DNA from: Saprospiraceae bacterium
GTDB lineage: Bacteria > Bacteroidota > Bacteroidia > Chitinophagales > Saprospiraceae
Direction: 5' to 3'
DNA length: 64,000 nt
Assembly (NCBI GenBank): GCA_016713025.1
Contig: JADJPZ010000004.1
Location: forward strand, 248,001-312,000
Position 1 is the stretch's first letter; each line of letters starts with the position of its first letter. Both the position numbers and the translations under genes were made by a program. Below, one piece after another: positions 45,107 through 54,300 of this stretch. The notes beneath the pieces were generated by a model. That model did not search any database and was not told the origin of the DNA. It saw only the letters and a list, made by a program, of their open reading frames with translations.

Positions 45107-45235
45107 TTATTGTACAGGTACGAAATGACCGTTTTTATTATATATCCATATCAACATAATGATGAATAATATAATGGTTAAAACTATTTTGCCAAAGATG
45201 GCCCCTTTTCTTCCGTAATCGCTATTTGTTGACAT
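45107..45235 (-). CDS. Small predicted membrane protein of 42 residues
   Basis: From the Met at 45235 (MSTNSDYGRKGAIFGK), one hydrophobic helix (IVLTIILFIIMLIWIY) and a short polar tail NKNGHFVPVQ. The frame extends 33 codons further up in a cysteine- and phenylalanine-rich stretch that looks non-coding. The helix and polar flanks suggest a real single-pass protein, but there is no recognisable family, so existence is moderately likely only. The following 45236-45597 contains no gene; a solitary GAGTATGTTTAAA half-site at about 45413 resembles the family E ends. Confidence 0.45.
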   Translation of the reverse strand: MSTNSDYGRKGAIFGKIVLTIILFIIMLIWIYNKNGHFVPVQ

Positions 45236-45597
45236 GTATATTGGGTTATTTATATGTTTGCTGATGCAAAGGTAATAACAAAATGAAAATATTTCACAAT
45301 AAAAAAAAATATTGATTCTTTTTGTAAACTTCAATCCAGTTTTACATCATTTTATAACTTCTGTAAAGGATGAAAAGATTTTCTTTTTCTGAGTGCAGTA
45401 AGACCCAAATTAGAGTATGTTTAAATTTAATTTAGTTGCAAATCAATAGATTATGATTCTGGTGATTAAATAATCAACGCATTTAGCTTGTCTAACAACT
45501 ATGTTAATAGCCGGGCAGGTGAACTAAATAGGGCGATTATTTTGGAGTCAGGTTCATAATATATTGATTTTAAAGCAATAAAAAATTATACATCTTT

Positions 45598-45821
45598 GAG
45601 TATGTTTAAACTTTTATCATTTGGCTCCAAGTGGCAAATTATATTATGTCCAGCGTTATATTTTTCGCCGTACCGTTTCAAGCTATGCTTGAGCTTTCGG
45701 GACGCTTCTGTCCCGATCAAGACATTTTTCTAAAAATCGTCTTGACCGGCTACGACTGTAAAATATACCTTGTCCATAATTAAATTTTCTCACTTTCGCT
45801 CAAACATAAAAATTTAAACTC
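45598..45821. repeat. MITE-like element, family E, copy 1
   Basis: Ends GAGTATGTTTAAACTTTTAT and ATAAAAATTTAAACTC. Shares CAGCGTTATATTTTTCGCC-like and CGCTCAAACATAAAAATTT blocks with copy 2 at 46101. The interior holds two hairpins, GGGACGCTTCTGTCCC and TCAAGACATTTTT / AAAAATCGTCTTGA. No clear target duplication. Confidence 0.65.
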
Positions 45822-45835
45822 TTACTTATATTATT

Positions 45836-45928
45836 GTGGACAAAAAATATTCCGAAAAAAATTTAGATTATAATGTACTGTAAATTAAATAATTATGATT
45901 ATTAATTTTGCATTCAATTTTCTGTTTG
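45836..45928 (-). repeat. Palindromic repeat, family D, copy 3 (reverse)
   Basis: About 93 bp; on the minus strand it reads CAAACAGAAAATTGAA, then the ATCATAATTATTTAATTT centre and ends with TTTTTTGTCCAC, as in the copies at 31906 and 38037. Confidence 0.7.
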
Positions 45929-46100
45929 ATACAAAGTCTTTTTAAGGCAATTGATCAAAGTCAAGCAAAATGGTTAATGCTAATTCGTGATTTTTTGGGT
46001 GAGATATATTCAAATTCTTATTACCTTAGAACAATTTTAAGATAATACCTTATTTTTCTTCTTGAGTTTACACACTATTTTTTACACTCTCTCGGTTTAA

Positions 46101-46226
46101 GAGGTATGTTTAAACTTTTATCATACGGCTCCATGCGGCAAATTTAATTATAGCTGGCGTTATATTTTTCGCCATAACTTCCGGCTATATTCACTTACGC
46201 TCAAACATAAAAATTTAAACATACTC
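46101..46226. repeat. MITE-like element, family E, copy 2
   Basis: 126 bp with ends GAGGTATGTTTAAACTTTTA and AAAAATTTAAACATACTC. It is a shorter version of the copy at 45598, lacking its large internal hairpins, and ends 53 bp before the outer-membrane protein gene at 46280, so it may influence that promoter. Confidence 0.7.
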
Positions 46227-46279
46227 TATGTAAAATTGTAAGTTCTATTTGTTTTTATATTCCTCGACTCTAATTATTT

Positions 46280-47689
46280 ATGCGAATATTTGCCTTAATC
46301 CTGGTTTTTGTCTTAAACACCATTCCTTCTTTCACCCAATATCAGCTGGGAATGAGGCTTGAAAAAAATGCCGGAATGTATGGAGTTACTATTAATCCAA
46401 GTCAAAACATCTTTAATTCTAATAAATGGGATATCCATCTTGGTAGTGCTGGTTTGTTTGTACAAAATAACTATCTGTATTTTAAAGAAACACATCTGTG
46501 GAAGTTATTCAGGAATCGCAGAAATTTAATTGTTGTAGATGATAAGGTATCTGTGAAAGACAATGTAGTTGAGGTTGGTTATGTGGATAATGAGGCTTCG
46601 CGTTTTTTACAGGCCAGAGCCTTTGTGACCGGACCTGCAATAGGATTTCAATTTAAAAAAAATCAGACCATTGGATGTTTTGTTCAGCTTAGGTCAGGAC
46701 TATCTGCCACTAAAATCCCGAATGAATTTACTTATAATAAAATTACAAAAAGAAAACATTTCGACCCGTTCAGAGCTTCGGAATTCGGAGGTGCAGTCAT
46801 GAACTGGCTCGAATTAGGTGCTAATTATGCCTACTTAAAGATGGATAATAATAAAAACGCAATTGGTATCGGGGCAAACATAAAATATATCATCGGTTAT
46901 GATATGGCTTATGGTAATAGTCGCAGAAGTTATCAGCATGTTGTGACAGGAGAAAATGACTTTCAAATGGAAAGGCCACACATCGCTTTCGGATTTTCAA
47001 GCATGAATGACATAGGCACAAGTGTTCACGGTAAAGGTGCAGGTATTGATTTTGGGGTTTCATACACAAAAAATATGAAAAATGACGATTTTGATTATAA
47101 AGCAGGTGTCTCACTTATTGATTTGGGATTTGTGCGATTCTCCCGTGATATCAGGACGTATGATTTTATCAGTGATTCTACTATTAGTATCTTAGGAAGA
47201 GATTATCAAAATCTATCATTTGAAGATGGTTTGCAAGGCCTGTCAGATGTTTTTATTCAAAATTCAATTGGCCAGAAACAAGTATTGACCACAGGTGATA
47301 AAAAGACTATTTTATTGCCATTTTCCATAAGTGCACAATTTGACTATAAACTAAAAAAATCAGTTTATATTCATGCTTTAATGATTCAGCCGGTATCTTT
47401 GTCTGACTTCAGGATTCGCGGAGTCCATCTGATATCTTTGACTCCCAGATACGAAACCAAATGGTATTCTGTTTCTCTTCCTGTCTCATTGATAGAAAAA
47501 AGAATATTCAATATAGGTCTGGCTGCTCGACTTGGCATTTTGACCTTAGGAAGCGATAATATCGTGAGTATCCTCAGAAAGAGTAATTTTTATGGATCTG
47601 ATATTTTTGCAGGAATAAAATTTGGTTTAGGCAATAAAGCTGCAAAGAAAACCTTTAAGTCTAACATTGACGATTGTTTTCGATTTTAG
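46280..47689 (+). CDS. DUF5723-like outer-membrane beta-barrel protein
   Basis: A 469-residue protein with a Sec signal (MRIFALILVFVLNTIPSFTQ). It is rich in alternating beta strands ending in aromatic residues, typical of Bacteroidota outer-membrane barrels of the DUF5723/PorV-like group. The first strand region YGVTINPSQNIFNSNKWDIHLGSAGLFVQNNY and the repeated NYLYF/GADIGVSYT-like strands support this. The C-terminus GIKFGLGNKAAKKTFKSNIDDCFRF does not end in the classic aromatic residue of the BAM signal but in Phe after Arg, which is acceptable. Function unknown; not obviously in an operon. Confidence 0.75.
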   Translation: MRIFALILVFVLNTIPSFTQYQLGMRLEKNAGMYGVTINPSQNIFNSNKWDIHLGSAGLFVQNNYLYFKETHLWKLFRNRRNLIVVDDKVSVKDNVVEVGYVDNEASRFLQARAFVTGPAIGFQFKKNQTIGCFVQLRSGLSATKIPNEFTYNKITKRKHFDPFRASEFGGAVMNWLELGANYAYLKMDNNKNAIGIGANIKYIIGYDMAYGNSRRSYQHVVTGENDFQMERPHIAFGFSSMNDIGTSVHGKGAGIDFGVSYTKNMKNDDFDYKAGVSLIDLGFVRFSRDIRTYDFISDSTISILGRDYQNLSFEDGLQGLSDVFIQNSIGQKQVLTTGDKKTILLPFSISAQFDYKLKKSVYIHALMIQPVSLSDFRIRGVHLISLTPRYETKWYSVSLPVSLIEKRIFNIGLAARLGILTLGSDNIVSILRKSNFYGSDIFAGIKFGLGNKAAKKTFKSNIDDCFRF

Positions 47690-47834
47690 TAAATCTATTA
47701 AATCTATCTATTTTTAGGTAGGATGCTAAGGAGACATAATAGTTTATCAATCATATCATGTGAAAGCTAATCGAAATTTAGGCATAATTTTTGACATTAG
47801 ATATAAATACAATGTATAAAATATTGATTTGTAT

Positions 47835-48437
47835 ATGATAACGAATAAAATATCGCTCTTTTTTGTTGTGGGAATTTGCATTGCCTTAATGATGGCTTCT
47901 TGTTCAACTTCAAACACATATAGATCAGGAAAGTACTCATCTGCAGGAAAAAGGGAAAAATCCGACAGTAAAAAATCTTCAGAAAAAGCATATACTTACG
48001 AGAAGAAACCTGGTGAAAACAAAAAGGAAGATAAAAGCCAGGATGTGTCCGGAATCCGGTTAGACATCATCAACACGGCCTTGTCATATATTGGGACTAC
48101 ATACAGGTCAGGGGGCAAATCACCTGAGTCGGGATTTGATTGCAGTGGATTTACAGGATATGTATTTTCTCAGAATGGCATTCCATTAGCAGGTTCATCA
48201 GACAACCTCGCTAGATTAGGAAAGGAAAAAAACAGAGATGATCTGGCACCCGGAGATCTGGTTTTTTTTGGTAATGAACAAAGGATTTCACATGTTGCAA
48301 TAGTTTCTGAAAATCTGGATAAAAAATTGAAGGTGGTACATGCTACGACTTCAGCGGGTGTCAAAACGGATGTCATTACAGATTATGCTTATTGGGAGTC
48401 ACGGTTTTTATTTGGTAAAGACATTCTGTCAAAGTAA
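47835..48437 (+). CDS. C40 family (NlpC/P60) peptidoglycan endopeptidase, lipoprotein
   Basis: A 200-residue lipoprotein hydrolase that would cleave peptide stems of murein. The ATG at 47835 begins a signal peptide with lipobox MMASC (Cys23); the TTG at 47829 is a poorer start. A charged, Ser/Lys-rich linker (about 30-70) precedes the NlpC/P60 domain. The catalytic Cys103 lies in GFDCSGFTGYVF, His153 in ISHVAIV, and the third polar residue is probably His169 in VVHATTSAG. Convergent with the PepSY gene, whose stop is 6 bp away. Confidence 0.92.
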   Translation: MITNKISLFFVVGICIALMMASCSTSNTYRSGKYSSAGKREKSDSKKSSEKAYTYEKKPGENKKEDKSQDVSGIRLDIINTALSYIGTTYRSGGKSPESGFDCSGFTGYVFSQNGIPLAGSSDNLARLGKEKNRDDLAPGDLVFFGNEQRISHVAIVSENLDKKLKVVHATTSAGVKTDVITDYAYWESRFLFGKDILSK

Positions 48438-48443
48438 AACTTA

Positions 48444-49010
48444 TCACTCTTCATGATGTCTCCTGATAAGCTTGGGACCATACCACAACCAAAAACCGGA
48501 AACTGTAAAAACGATCAATCCTATACCACAAAGCGAGGTATAAATGAGCTTAAAGACGCCTGAACTAAGTCCAAAAGTTTTGTCAAACCAGGAACCGTCA
48601 TGGATATGCTCTATAAAATCTGAATTTCTACTTTCTACTTGCAATAGTTTCCCGTTAGTAGCATCGATCTGCAAACCCTTGTAGTTTTTTTTGAAATTTA
48701 CTTTTACTATTCCTTTATCTGGTCTGACTTCTATTCTGTCAATTTCGTGTTCATCATTGTGAAAATGAAGCCTTGCGTAATTTTCTGAAATAGTTAAAAG
48801 GGTATCAAAAGGCAAAAATCCCTGAACATCTCTACTCACTCCTGATGATGTTTCTGCCAGAATCAGCCCAAAGCTATTTTTTTTCCAACCAAGGAGCAAC
48901 CCTGTCACTCCTGTAATAAACAAAAATAAAAATAACCAGATTCCAAATATCCTATGAATCCTTCTGACAATACGAAGGATTCTCGCTTGCTTTTGTCTAA
49001 ATTTATTCAA
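48444..49010 (-). CDS. PepSY domain, PepSY-associated membrane protein
   Basis: A 188-residue inner-membrane protein: an N-terminal basic tail with RRIHRIFGIWLFLFLFITGVTGLLLGWKK (helix 1 of the PepSY_TM family with the conserved His and W), a periplasmic PepSY-like domain (about 75-140), and a C-terminal helix LIYTSLCGIGLIVFTVSGFWLWYGP. This is the short two-helix form of PepSY_TM proteins, which are often linked to iron-reductase or siderophore functions. No such partner is next to it, so the role is open. Confidence 0.8.
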   Translation of the reverse strand: MNKFRQKQARILRIVRRIHRIFGIWLFLFLFITGVTGLLLGWKKNSFGLILAETSSGVSRDVQGFLPFDTLLTISENYARLHFHNDEHEIDRIEVRPDKGIVKVNFKKNYKGLQIDATNGKLLQVESRNSDFIEHIHDGSWFDKTFGLSSGVFKLIYTSLCGIGLIVFTVSGFWLWYGPKLIRRHHEE

Positions 49011-49081
49011 TATCTTCTCATTTCAATAAAAGTGTAAATATATCGACAATTCAATCAGAAATAAATGAAAATAAAAGAATC

Positions 49082-50329
49082 TTAAAGCGAAATGTGTTTA
49101 TCACTGAATAAATCTCGCAATACTATTTCTTTTATTAAAATTTCATCTCCCCGTTTCAATTTCAACTTGATCTTACGACCATTACGGGATGAAAACACTC
49201 CATTGATTTGGCGTAAACTATACCACTTGTATGAAAATAATCCAATCTTCAGAATGATATCTCCAGGTCTTATATCAGCATCTGATGCCGGCGAGTTTTC
49301 AATGACATACCTTATATAATACTTGTTGAGCGTATTTCCATAAGAAAATACTGTCATCCCGCTTTTATCATATTCAAAATCCTTGTTATAACCTTTTTTA
49401 GCTTTCATATAGAGTTTTGATGCAGAAAAATCCAAAAACACATCAAATCTTTCCAACAGCAAATTGCCCAATATTCCGTTTCTTACTACTTTTTGCGGCC
49501 CTAACATAGAAGAATCTATTTCCTGAAAACTACTTAGTAAATTATTAAAACTAAAGTCACCTATTTGTAATTTATGAATTCTTCCTGAAAATCCCTCTAT
49601 ATCACCGCCCAACCCTTTGCCCAAGCTGCCTTTTAAAATCAATCCTGATGTACTTAGCAGAGAATCCGTATTGTGATGAAATAAAGCCGTCAATGCCGCT
49701 CCTGAGTCGATCAGCAGTCTTGTCTTAACTTTTAAACCAGGTTTTACCTCAGTAATACACTGGAGATAAGGCTTGCTGCTAATGATTTCTATATCAAATA
49801 CCTGATGATTTTTAACCCTGCTTTTATTAAACTTTGAGGGATCTATCAATACCAATTCCAATTTTTTATAGTCAATTTTCATTATTAAACCTTTGAAAAA
49901 CTCAGCACCAAGGATTCCATCAACCCTCGAACCAATATATTCGTCCAAGTGCACAAAATCAGTTTCAAGTACCAGAATATTATGCCTGACACTTCTTGTA
50001 TTTAAGAACTGTAAATAAATTCCATTACAAACATAGGCAGTAACCTCATCACTCAGGTCCGATCCATATAACTTAATTTTTTTATGATATGGAGTACGCA
50101 GTAATTCCGTATATTCTTTTTTTAGTAGTATGGAGTTTTCAGCGCCTGTATCTATAATAAACTTCATCGGCAATATCCTTTGAAAAATGACATCCACCAA
50201 TATGAAACCATTGACATAAGTAAATGGAACTATAATTTCTTCATACTCACCTAAAAGTTGTGACCTGTTAAATTGTCCGTGGACAAAAACTGATAAGCAT
50301 AAAAATAACATGACTAAAACTCTTCTCAA
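49082..50329 (-). CDS. Secreted retropepsin-like aspartyl protease with two active sites and a PDZ domain
   Basis: A 415-residue protein with signal peptide MRRVLVMLFLCLSVFVHG. Two aspartic protease half-domains follow: MKFIIDTGAENSILL (DTG at 60-62) and TRLLIDSGAALTALF (DSG at 208-210). Both catalytic Asp residues are present, so a two-lobed, pepsin-like monomer or pseudo-dimer is likely. The C-terminal part (about 330-400) is a PDZ domain (YVIENSPASDADIRPGDIILKIG). Family members in Bacteroidota are periplasmic aspartyl proteases of unknown target. Downstream lies the PepSY gene on the same strand, with a 71-bp gap. Confidence 0.9.
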   Translation of the reverse strand: MRRVLVMLFLCLSVFVHGQFNRSQLLGEYEEIIVPFTYVNGFILVDVIFQRILPMKFIIDTGAENSILLKKEYTELLRTPYHKKIKLYGSDLSDEVTAYVCNGIYLQFLNTRSVRHNILVLETDFVHLDEYIGSRVDGILGAEFFKGLIMKIDYKKLELVLIDPSKFNKSRVKNHQVFDIEIISSKPYLQCITEVKPGLKVKTRLLIDSGAALTALFHHNTDSLLSTSGLILKGSLGKGLGGDIEGFSGRIHKLQIGDFSFNNLLSSFQEIDSSMLGPQKVVRNGILGNLLLERFDVFLDFSASKLYMKAKKGYNKDFEYDKSGMTVFSYGNTLNKYYIRYVIENSPASDADIRPGDIILKIGLFSYKWYSLRQINGVFSSRNGRKIKLKLKRGDEILIKEIVLRDLFSDKHISL

Positions 50330-50784
50330 AACGTGTATTTTGTCAGATTTTCAACAAATTATAAATCCCATCTCAAACTTTAAAACAAAAATACTTGTTT
50401 GCCAATAACGGACTGTCTCTCAAAAATGGACTCTATATAGCTAATGGAAAAAAATAAAATCCATAAGAATTCAAACCATCGCAATAATAATAAGATAAAA
50501 TTACAACTATAATTTGGATTTTCTATAACAACATGTATTTTTAACACTTGGTGTATGTATTCACTTTCATATTTGCTGCTGAATTAGCGTTGTGAAAGGA
50601 GATATTTTGCCAAATAAACATAAATTAAAATCCATGGAATGCTCAGCTTGACAACAGTATAAGTTGTATTAAGATAAATTAGTATTTTTCTCCAACCAAT
50701 TTACATTAAGTAAATAGATACAGATGAAAAAATAAGAATTCAACCACACAAAACATAAATTTTTAAAAAACTAAACCATAATGC
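50330..50784. other. Divergent spacer without recognisable gene
   Basis: 455 bp between the aspartyl protease and the permease genes, AT-rich. I see no open frame over 40 codons with coding character, no tRNA and no hairpin. No good TTTG/TAnnTTTG pair is found. Confidence 0.6.
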
Positions 50785-51492
50785 ATGACTGAATTAAAGA
50801 AGACAATCAATGTAAGAGGTCTGACAATGATAGCCATAGGCGCATGTATAGGGTCAGGAATTTTTGTCACTCCAGCCAATACAATAGATCTGCTCCCTCA
50901 TCATGGTTATGTTTTACTGACATGGGCCATTGGTGGGTTCATAGCGTTGTTAGGTGCACTTACTTTTTCAGAATTAGGGGCAAGATATCCTTACAATGGT
51001 GGAGTATATGTTTACTTAAAAAATGCTTTTGGTCCATTGTACGGATTCCTTTATGGATGGATCACACTTTTTATAGTCAATACAGGAGCCCTGGCAGCCC
51101 TTGGTATGGCCCTGGCAGAATATCTTACATATTTCATACAACTTTCAGATAGTTGGAAATCAATTCTTGCCATCATGGTGATATGGGGACTTACCATTTT
51201 GAATATTTTTGGGGTGAATATTTCTCAGGCATTTGCTTCGTTGTTTACGGGACTAAAGTTATTTGCTATGTTTTTGATTATCCTGGTGGGTATGTATTTT
51301 CTACCATCATCTTATGATAACCTCACATTGGATATAACTACAGGTGTACCAGAAAATCTGATTCAACATATTTTGCTCGCTTTCGTTGGAGTTTTTTGGT
51401 CCATTGGCGGATGGCACCATGCTACTTTTGTATCAGGCGAAACAATTGACCTCAAAAAACCGTTCCCAAGGCTATGCTTTACGGAACTGTGA
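50785..51492 (+). CDS. APC-family amino acid permease, N-terminal part (frame broken)
   Basis: First half of an amino acid/polyamine/organocation transporter of the LAT-like or YfnA type. It begins with the signature helix 1 region MIAIGACIGSGIFVTPANTIDL (the G-x-G-S-G substrate loop) and runs through about six helices to the cytoplasmic loop GETIDLKKPFPR. There the frame goes wrong: a base is missing between 51470 and 51471, so the next residues read RLCFTEL and stop at 51492. The expected PRAMLYGTVIV continues in the other frame. The repaired gene is 50785-52100, 438 residues. Confidence 0.9.
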   Translation: MTELKKTINVRGLTMIAIGACIGSGIFVTPANTIDLLPHHGYVLLTWAIGGFIALLGALTFSELGARYPYNGGVYVYLKNAFGPLYGFLYGWITLFIVNTGALAALGMALAEYLTYFIQLSDSWKSILAIMVIWGLTILNIFGVNISQAFASLFTGLKLFAMFLIILVGMYFLPSSYDNLTLDITTGVPENLIQHILLAFVGVFWSIGGWHHATFVSGETIDLKKPFPRLCFTEL

Positions 51493-52100
51493 TCGTTACT
51501 GTTTTCTATTTGTTGATTATTAGTGCTTACATGGTGCTTTTGCCCATAGATGTAATGAGCACAAGTAATAAAGTTGCAGGAGATGCTATCTCTACCGTAT
51601 TGAACCATGGCGGAAAAATGGTTTCAATAGCCATTGCTATTTCCATATTTGGAACAATAGGGATTTATACCATGAGTGCTCCCAGAATTTATTTTGCAAT
51701 GGCAAAAGATGGCATATTTTTTAAGTCTCTCGCTGAAGTATCTGAAAAATACAAAACACCTTATAATGCTATGATTTTTCAGGCTGCATGGGCTACATTA
51801 TTGATTTTTTTATGGGGTTCATTCATGAAAATCATCACATTTGTGACATTTATGGATGTCACATTTATGGCATTGGCTTCGGCTACTATCTTTGTTTTCA
51901 GGCATAAAAATCAACCAAATCATGGATTTAAGCTAAGATTATACCCATGGATTCCTTTATTATACTTTATTGTAATCCTTGCATTTGTTTTCAATACTTT
52001 GAGTGGAATGAATGCAGAATCCTGGCTGGGTTTATTGATTTTAATCCTGGGCGTTCCTGCATATTACTACTTCAGAAAACAGAGTGTTATACCAAATTGA
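51471..52100 (+). CDS. APC-family amino acid permease, C-terminal part (frame broken)
   Basis: Second half of the permease, AMLYGTVIVTVFYLLIISAYMVLL onwards, with helices 7-12, the conserved IAIAISIFGTIGIYTMSAPRIYFAMAKDGIFFKSLAEV segment of the LAT-type transporters, and a short C-terminal tail. An ATG at 51474 makes it look like a separate gene, but it starts inside a loop of the fold. The end is followed by a hairpin at 52171-52217, shared with the convergent phosphorylase gene. Confidence 0.88.
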   Translation, partial: AMLYGTVIVTVFYLLIISAYMVLLPIDVMSTSNKVAGDAISTVLNHGGKMVSIAIAISIFGTIGIYTMSAPRIYFAMAKDGIFFKSLAEVSEKYKTPYNAMIFQAAWATLLIFLWGSFMKIITFVTFMDVTFMALASATIFVFRHKNQPNHGFKLRLYPWIPLLYFIVILAFVFNTLSGMNAESWLGLLILILGVPAYYYFRKQSVIPN

Positions 52101-52170
52101 GCATCATAGCTGAACCAGGAAACTTTTGCCGCCTGATAGTCAAACGTAAAAATATAACCAATCTATCGAT

Positions 52171-52217
52171 ACCTAAAACTCATTAATGATTACAGAACTT
52201 ATTTTAGATATTTAGGT
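52171..52217. terminator. Hairpin between convergent permease and phosphorylase genes
   Basis: ACCTAAAACTCATTAATGA / TATTTTAGATATTTAGGT pair imperfectly with a short loop, 71 bp after the permease stop and 6 bp beyond the phosphorylase stop. The arms resemble the nested palindrome at 38090, so it may be a repeat element that also terminates transcription. Confidence 0.45.
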
Positions 52218-52222
52218 ACTAG

Positions 52223-53899
52223 TTAAACAGGTTCCGCCATAAGTACTTCTTTATTGAACATGGCAGTATAATATTCGGCTGCCATGCGATCTGAATCAAA
52301 CTCAGGACTTACATCCTGCATGCCATTCATCATGATTTGAGCCCACTTCTTAGGTTTGTCATAATAGGTAGGTAGGATGATGTTTTCCAGAATATTTAAT
52401 AATGATTGACACTCTATCTCATCTTGTTCCTGTACCCTGAGTGATCTGTCTGCGGGTGGTATGATAAAACTGTTTTCTCCATCTTTTGCAAACTCCGGAA
52501 TCCACCCATCCGGAATTGAAAAATTTATTGAACCATTCATGGCAGCAGTCATACCACTTGTCCCGGATGCTTCGCGATACAATCTTGGGTTATTGAGCCA
52601 AACATCTGAACCTTTTTTTAATGTGGCAGACAGTCCCAATTCATATCCAGTCAGTATTGCACAGTTGGCCAATGGCAGAGTCTTCCAATATAAGTTATTG
52701 AATGTATCAATAGCACTGTAATCTTCAGGGTATGGTTTACCTGCCCAGATGATCTGGATGGGATAATTTGTGTCTTTTACTATTTTTAAAAACCTTTCAG
52801 CGTCTGCAGCAATCAAATCCGCTCTTTTGTATCCGGCATATCTCCGTGCCCAAACTAATGTAAGTACGTTTTCGTCAAATATTTTTCCAGCCTGGTCTGC
52901 GACAACTTTGAAAAGTTGTCTCTTCAGTTCCTTTTTACGCGCTATCAGACCTTGGATGTCATTATTTTCAAAAGCGGACTCAAGAATTTCGTCCTTCCAG
53001 TACTTTTTGTTTTGTGAGTTCGTGATGGACCTGATTTCACAGATTTCATCATATCCAGACCACATTTCATTGGAAACTTCACCATGCATTTTAGATACTC
53101 CATTAGCTATTTTGGCAAATCTGAGTGCAGATAATGTGTAATTCAGGGTATTGTTTTCGATATTCAAAATATCCCTGACTTCATTATCATCAAGACCGTT
53201 AAAAAATGACATTCTACTCAGAAGGTTAAAGTCTCTTTGTTCATTGCCTGCTTCTTCGGGTGTATGGGTAGTAAACACCACTCTTTTTTTAACTTCTTGC
53301 AAATCTCTGTATTTAGAATACAAATAAAAACAAAGGGGCAATGCATGACCTTCATTCATATGGTAGATTTCTGTTTCGAGATGCAGTATATCAAGCAGTT
53401 TTGCACCGCCTATACCTAATACGATAGATTGTGCCACCCTTGTAGCTTCATTGGCATCATACAGTCTGTTGGTGATTGTCCTGGACACAGCATCATTTTG
53501 CTCTATATCAGTGGTAAGCAAAAACATAGGAGCTGTTCCAAATACTTCAGGCTTAAGGAGATATGCTTTTACATATACTATAGCACTATGAACTTCTACA
53601 GGAAAAATAATCCCGGTATCTGTAAGAAATGAATAAAACTTTTGAACATAGTCTGGCTTCATAGTACCATTGATAGTACGTACCTGATCATAATACCCAT
53701 ATTTCCAAAGCATCCCTATGCCGACCAGATTTTGTTTTAGATCAAAGGCACTTCTCATGTGAGAACCAGCCAGAAAGCCCAATCCTCCGCTATATATTTT
53801 CAGCGCCTGATCGACAGCAAACTCCATAGAAAAGTAGGCTACTGGTTTTGAATATTCTTTTTTTGGTTTGTATCCAAAGATTTCAGATCTTGATAACAT
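52223..53899 (-). CDS. Alpha-glucan phosphorylase family protein (PLP lysine replaced by Thr)
   Basis: A 558-residue protein of the short alpha-glucan phosphorylase group (TIGR02094-like), which would release glucose-1-phosphate from glycogen or maltodextrin. Matches include VAYFSMEFAVDQALKIYSGGLGFLAGSHMRSA at 20-51, GHALPLCFYLYS, VFTTHTPEEAGNEQRDF, WARRYAGYKRADLI and the C-terminal REASGTSGMTAAMNG. In classical members the motif GTSGM/GTGNM is followed by the Lys that holds pyridoxal phosphate; here that position is Thr451. Catalysis may therefore be different or absent, or this may be a divergent Bacteroidota subgroup. Stand-alone gene. Confidence 0.82.
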   Translation of the reverse strand: MLSRSEIFGYKPKKEYSKPVAYFSMEFAVDQALKIYSGGLGFLAGSHMRSAFDLKQNLVGIGMLWKYGYYDQVRTINGTMKPDYVQKFYSFLTDTGIIFPVEVHSAIVYVKAYLLKPEVFGTAPMFLLTTDIEQNDAVSRTITNRLYDANEATRVAQSIVLGIGGAKLLDILHLETEIYHMNEGHALPLCFYLYSKYRDLQEVKKRVVFTTHTPEEAGNEQRDFNLLSRMSFFNGLDDNEVRDILNIENNTLNYTLSALRFAKIANGVSKMHGEVSNEMWSGYDEICEIRSITNSQNKKYWKDEILESAFENNDIQGLIARKKELKRQLFKVVADQAGKIFDENVLTLVWARRYAGYKRADLIAADAERFLKIVKDTNYPIQIIWAGKPYPEDYSAIDTFNNLYWKTLPLANCAILTGYELGLSATLKKGSDVWLNNPRLYREASGTSGMTAAMNGSINFSIPDGWIPEFAKDGENSFIIPPADRSLRVQEQDEIECQSLLNILENIILPTYYDKPKKWAQIMMNGMQDVSPEFDSDRMAAEYYTAMFNKEVLMAEPV

Positions 53900-53957
53900 G
53901 TTTGATATTTTGTAATAATAGTTATAATAAATGAGTTTTCAAAAAATTTTAAAACCG

Positions 53958-53965
53958 CAAATGTA
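53958..53965 (-). promoter_or_regulatory. Putative -7 element of the phosphorylase gene
   Basis: Minus-strand TACATTTG (TAnnTTTG), 59 bp before the start codon. No convincing -33 element. The rest of the spacer up to 54120 is empty. Confidence 0.45.
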
Positions 53966-54120
53966 ACACAATATTGTTAATATGACACTAATATTTTGGC
54001 ATTGAAAATTGATGATTTCTGGCAACTATTGATGTATATGCTTTCAAATCAGAAAAATCAGTTAATTTTTCGTCAGATGAAATTACTTTTTGAGTATAAA
54101 TCCTAAGTTTTCAGCTGGTC

Positions 54121-54300
54121 TAGCACTAGTGTTATGTTAAGGTTAAACTGACTGTTGACTTATTGTATCTTTTCAATTTGCTCTTCGTTGAATAATCCCT
54201 TACTTAGCTACGGCTAAGGTCGGGAACCATCGCCTCGATCAAAAGAAAAATCTACTTATAATTAATCCGTCATTCAACACTTACCATACCACTAGTGCTA
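54121..54300 (-). repeat. MITE-like element, family F, copy 1 (reverse, diverged)
   Basis: Ends TAGCACTAGT (54121-54130) and ACTAGTGCTA (54291-54300). Read on the minus strand, the interior (AAGTAGATTTTTC, GATCGAGGCGATGG, TAGCCGTAGCTAAG) follows the same order as copy 2, so both are copies of one element in opposite orientation sharing the central ACTAGTGCTA. Confidence 0.65.
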
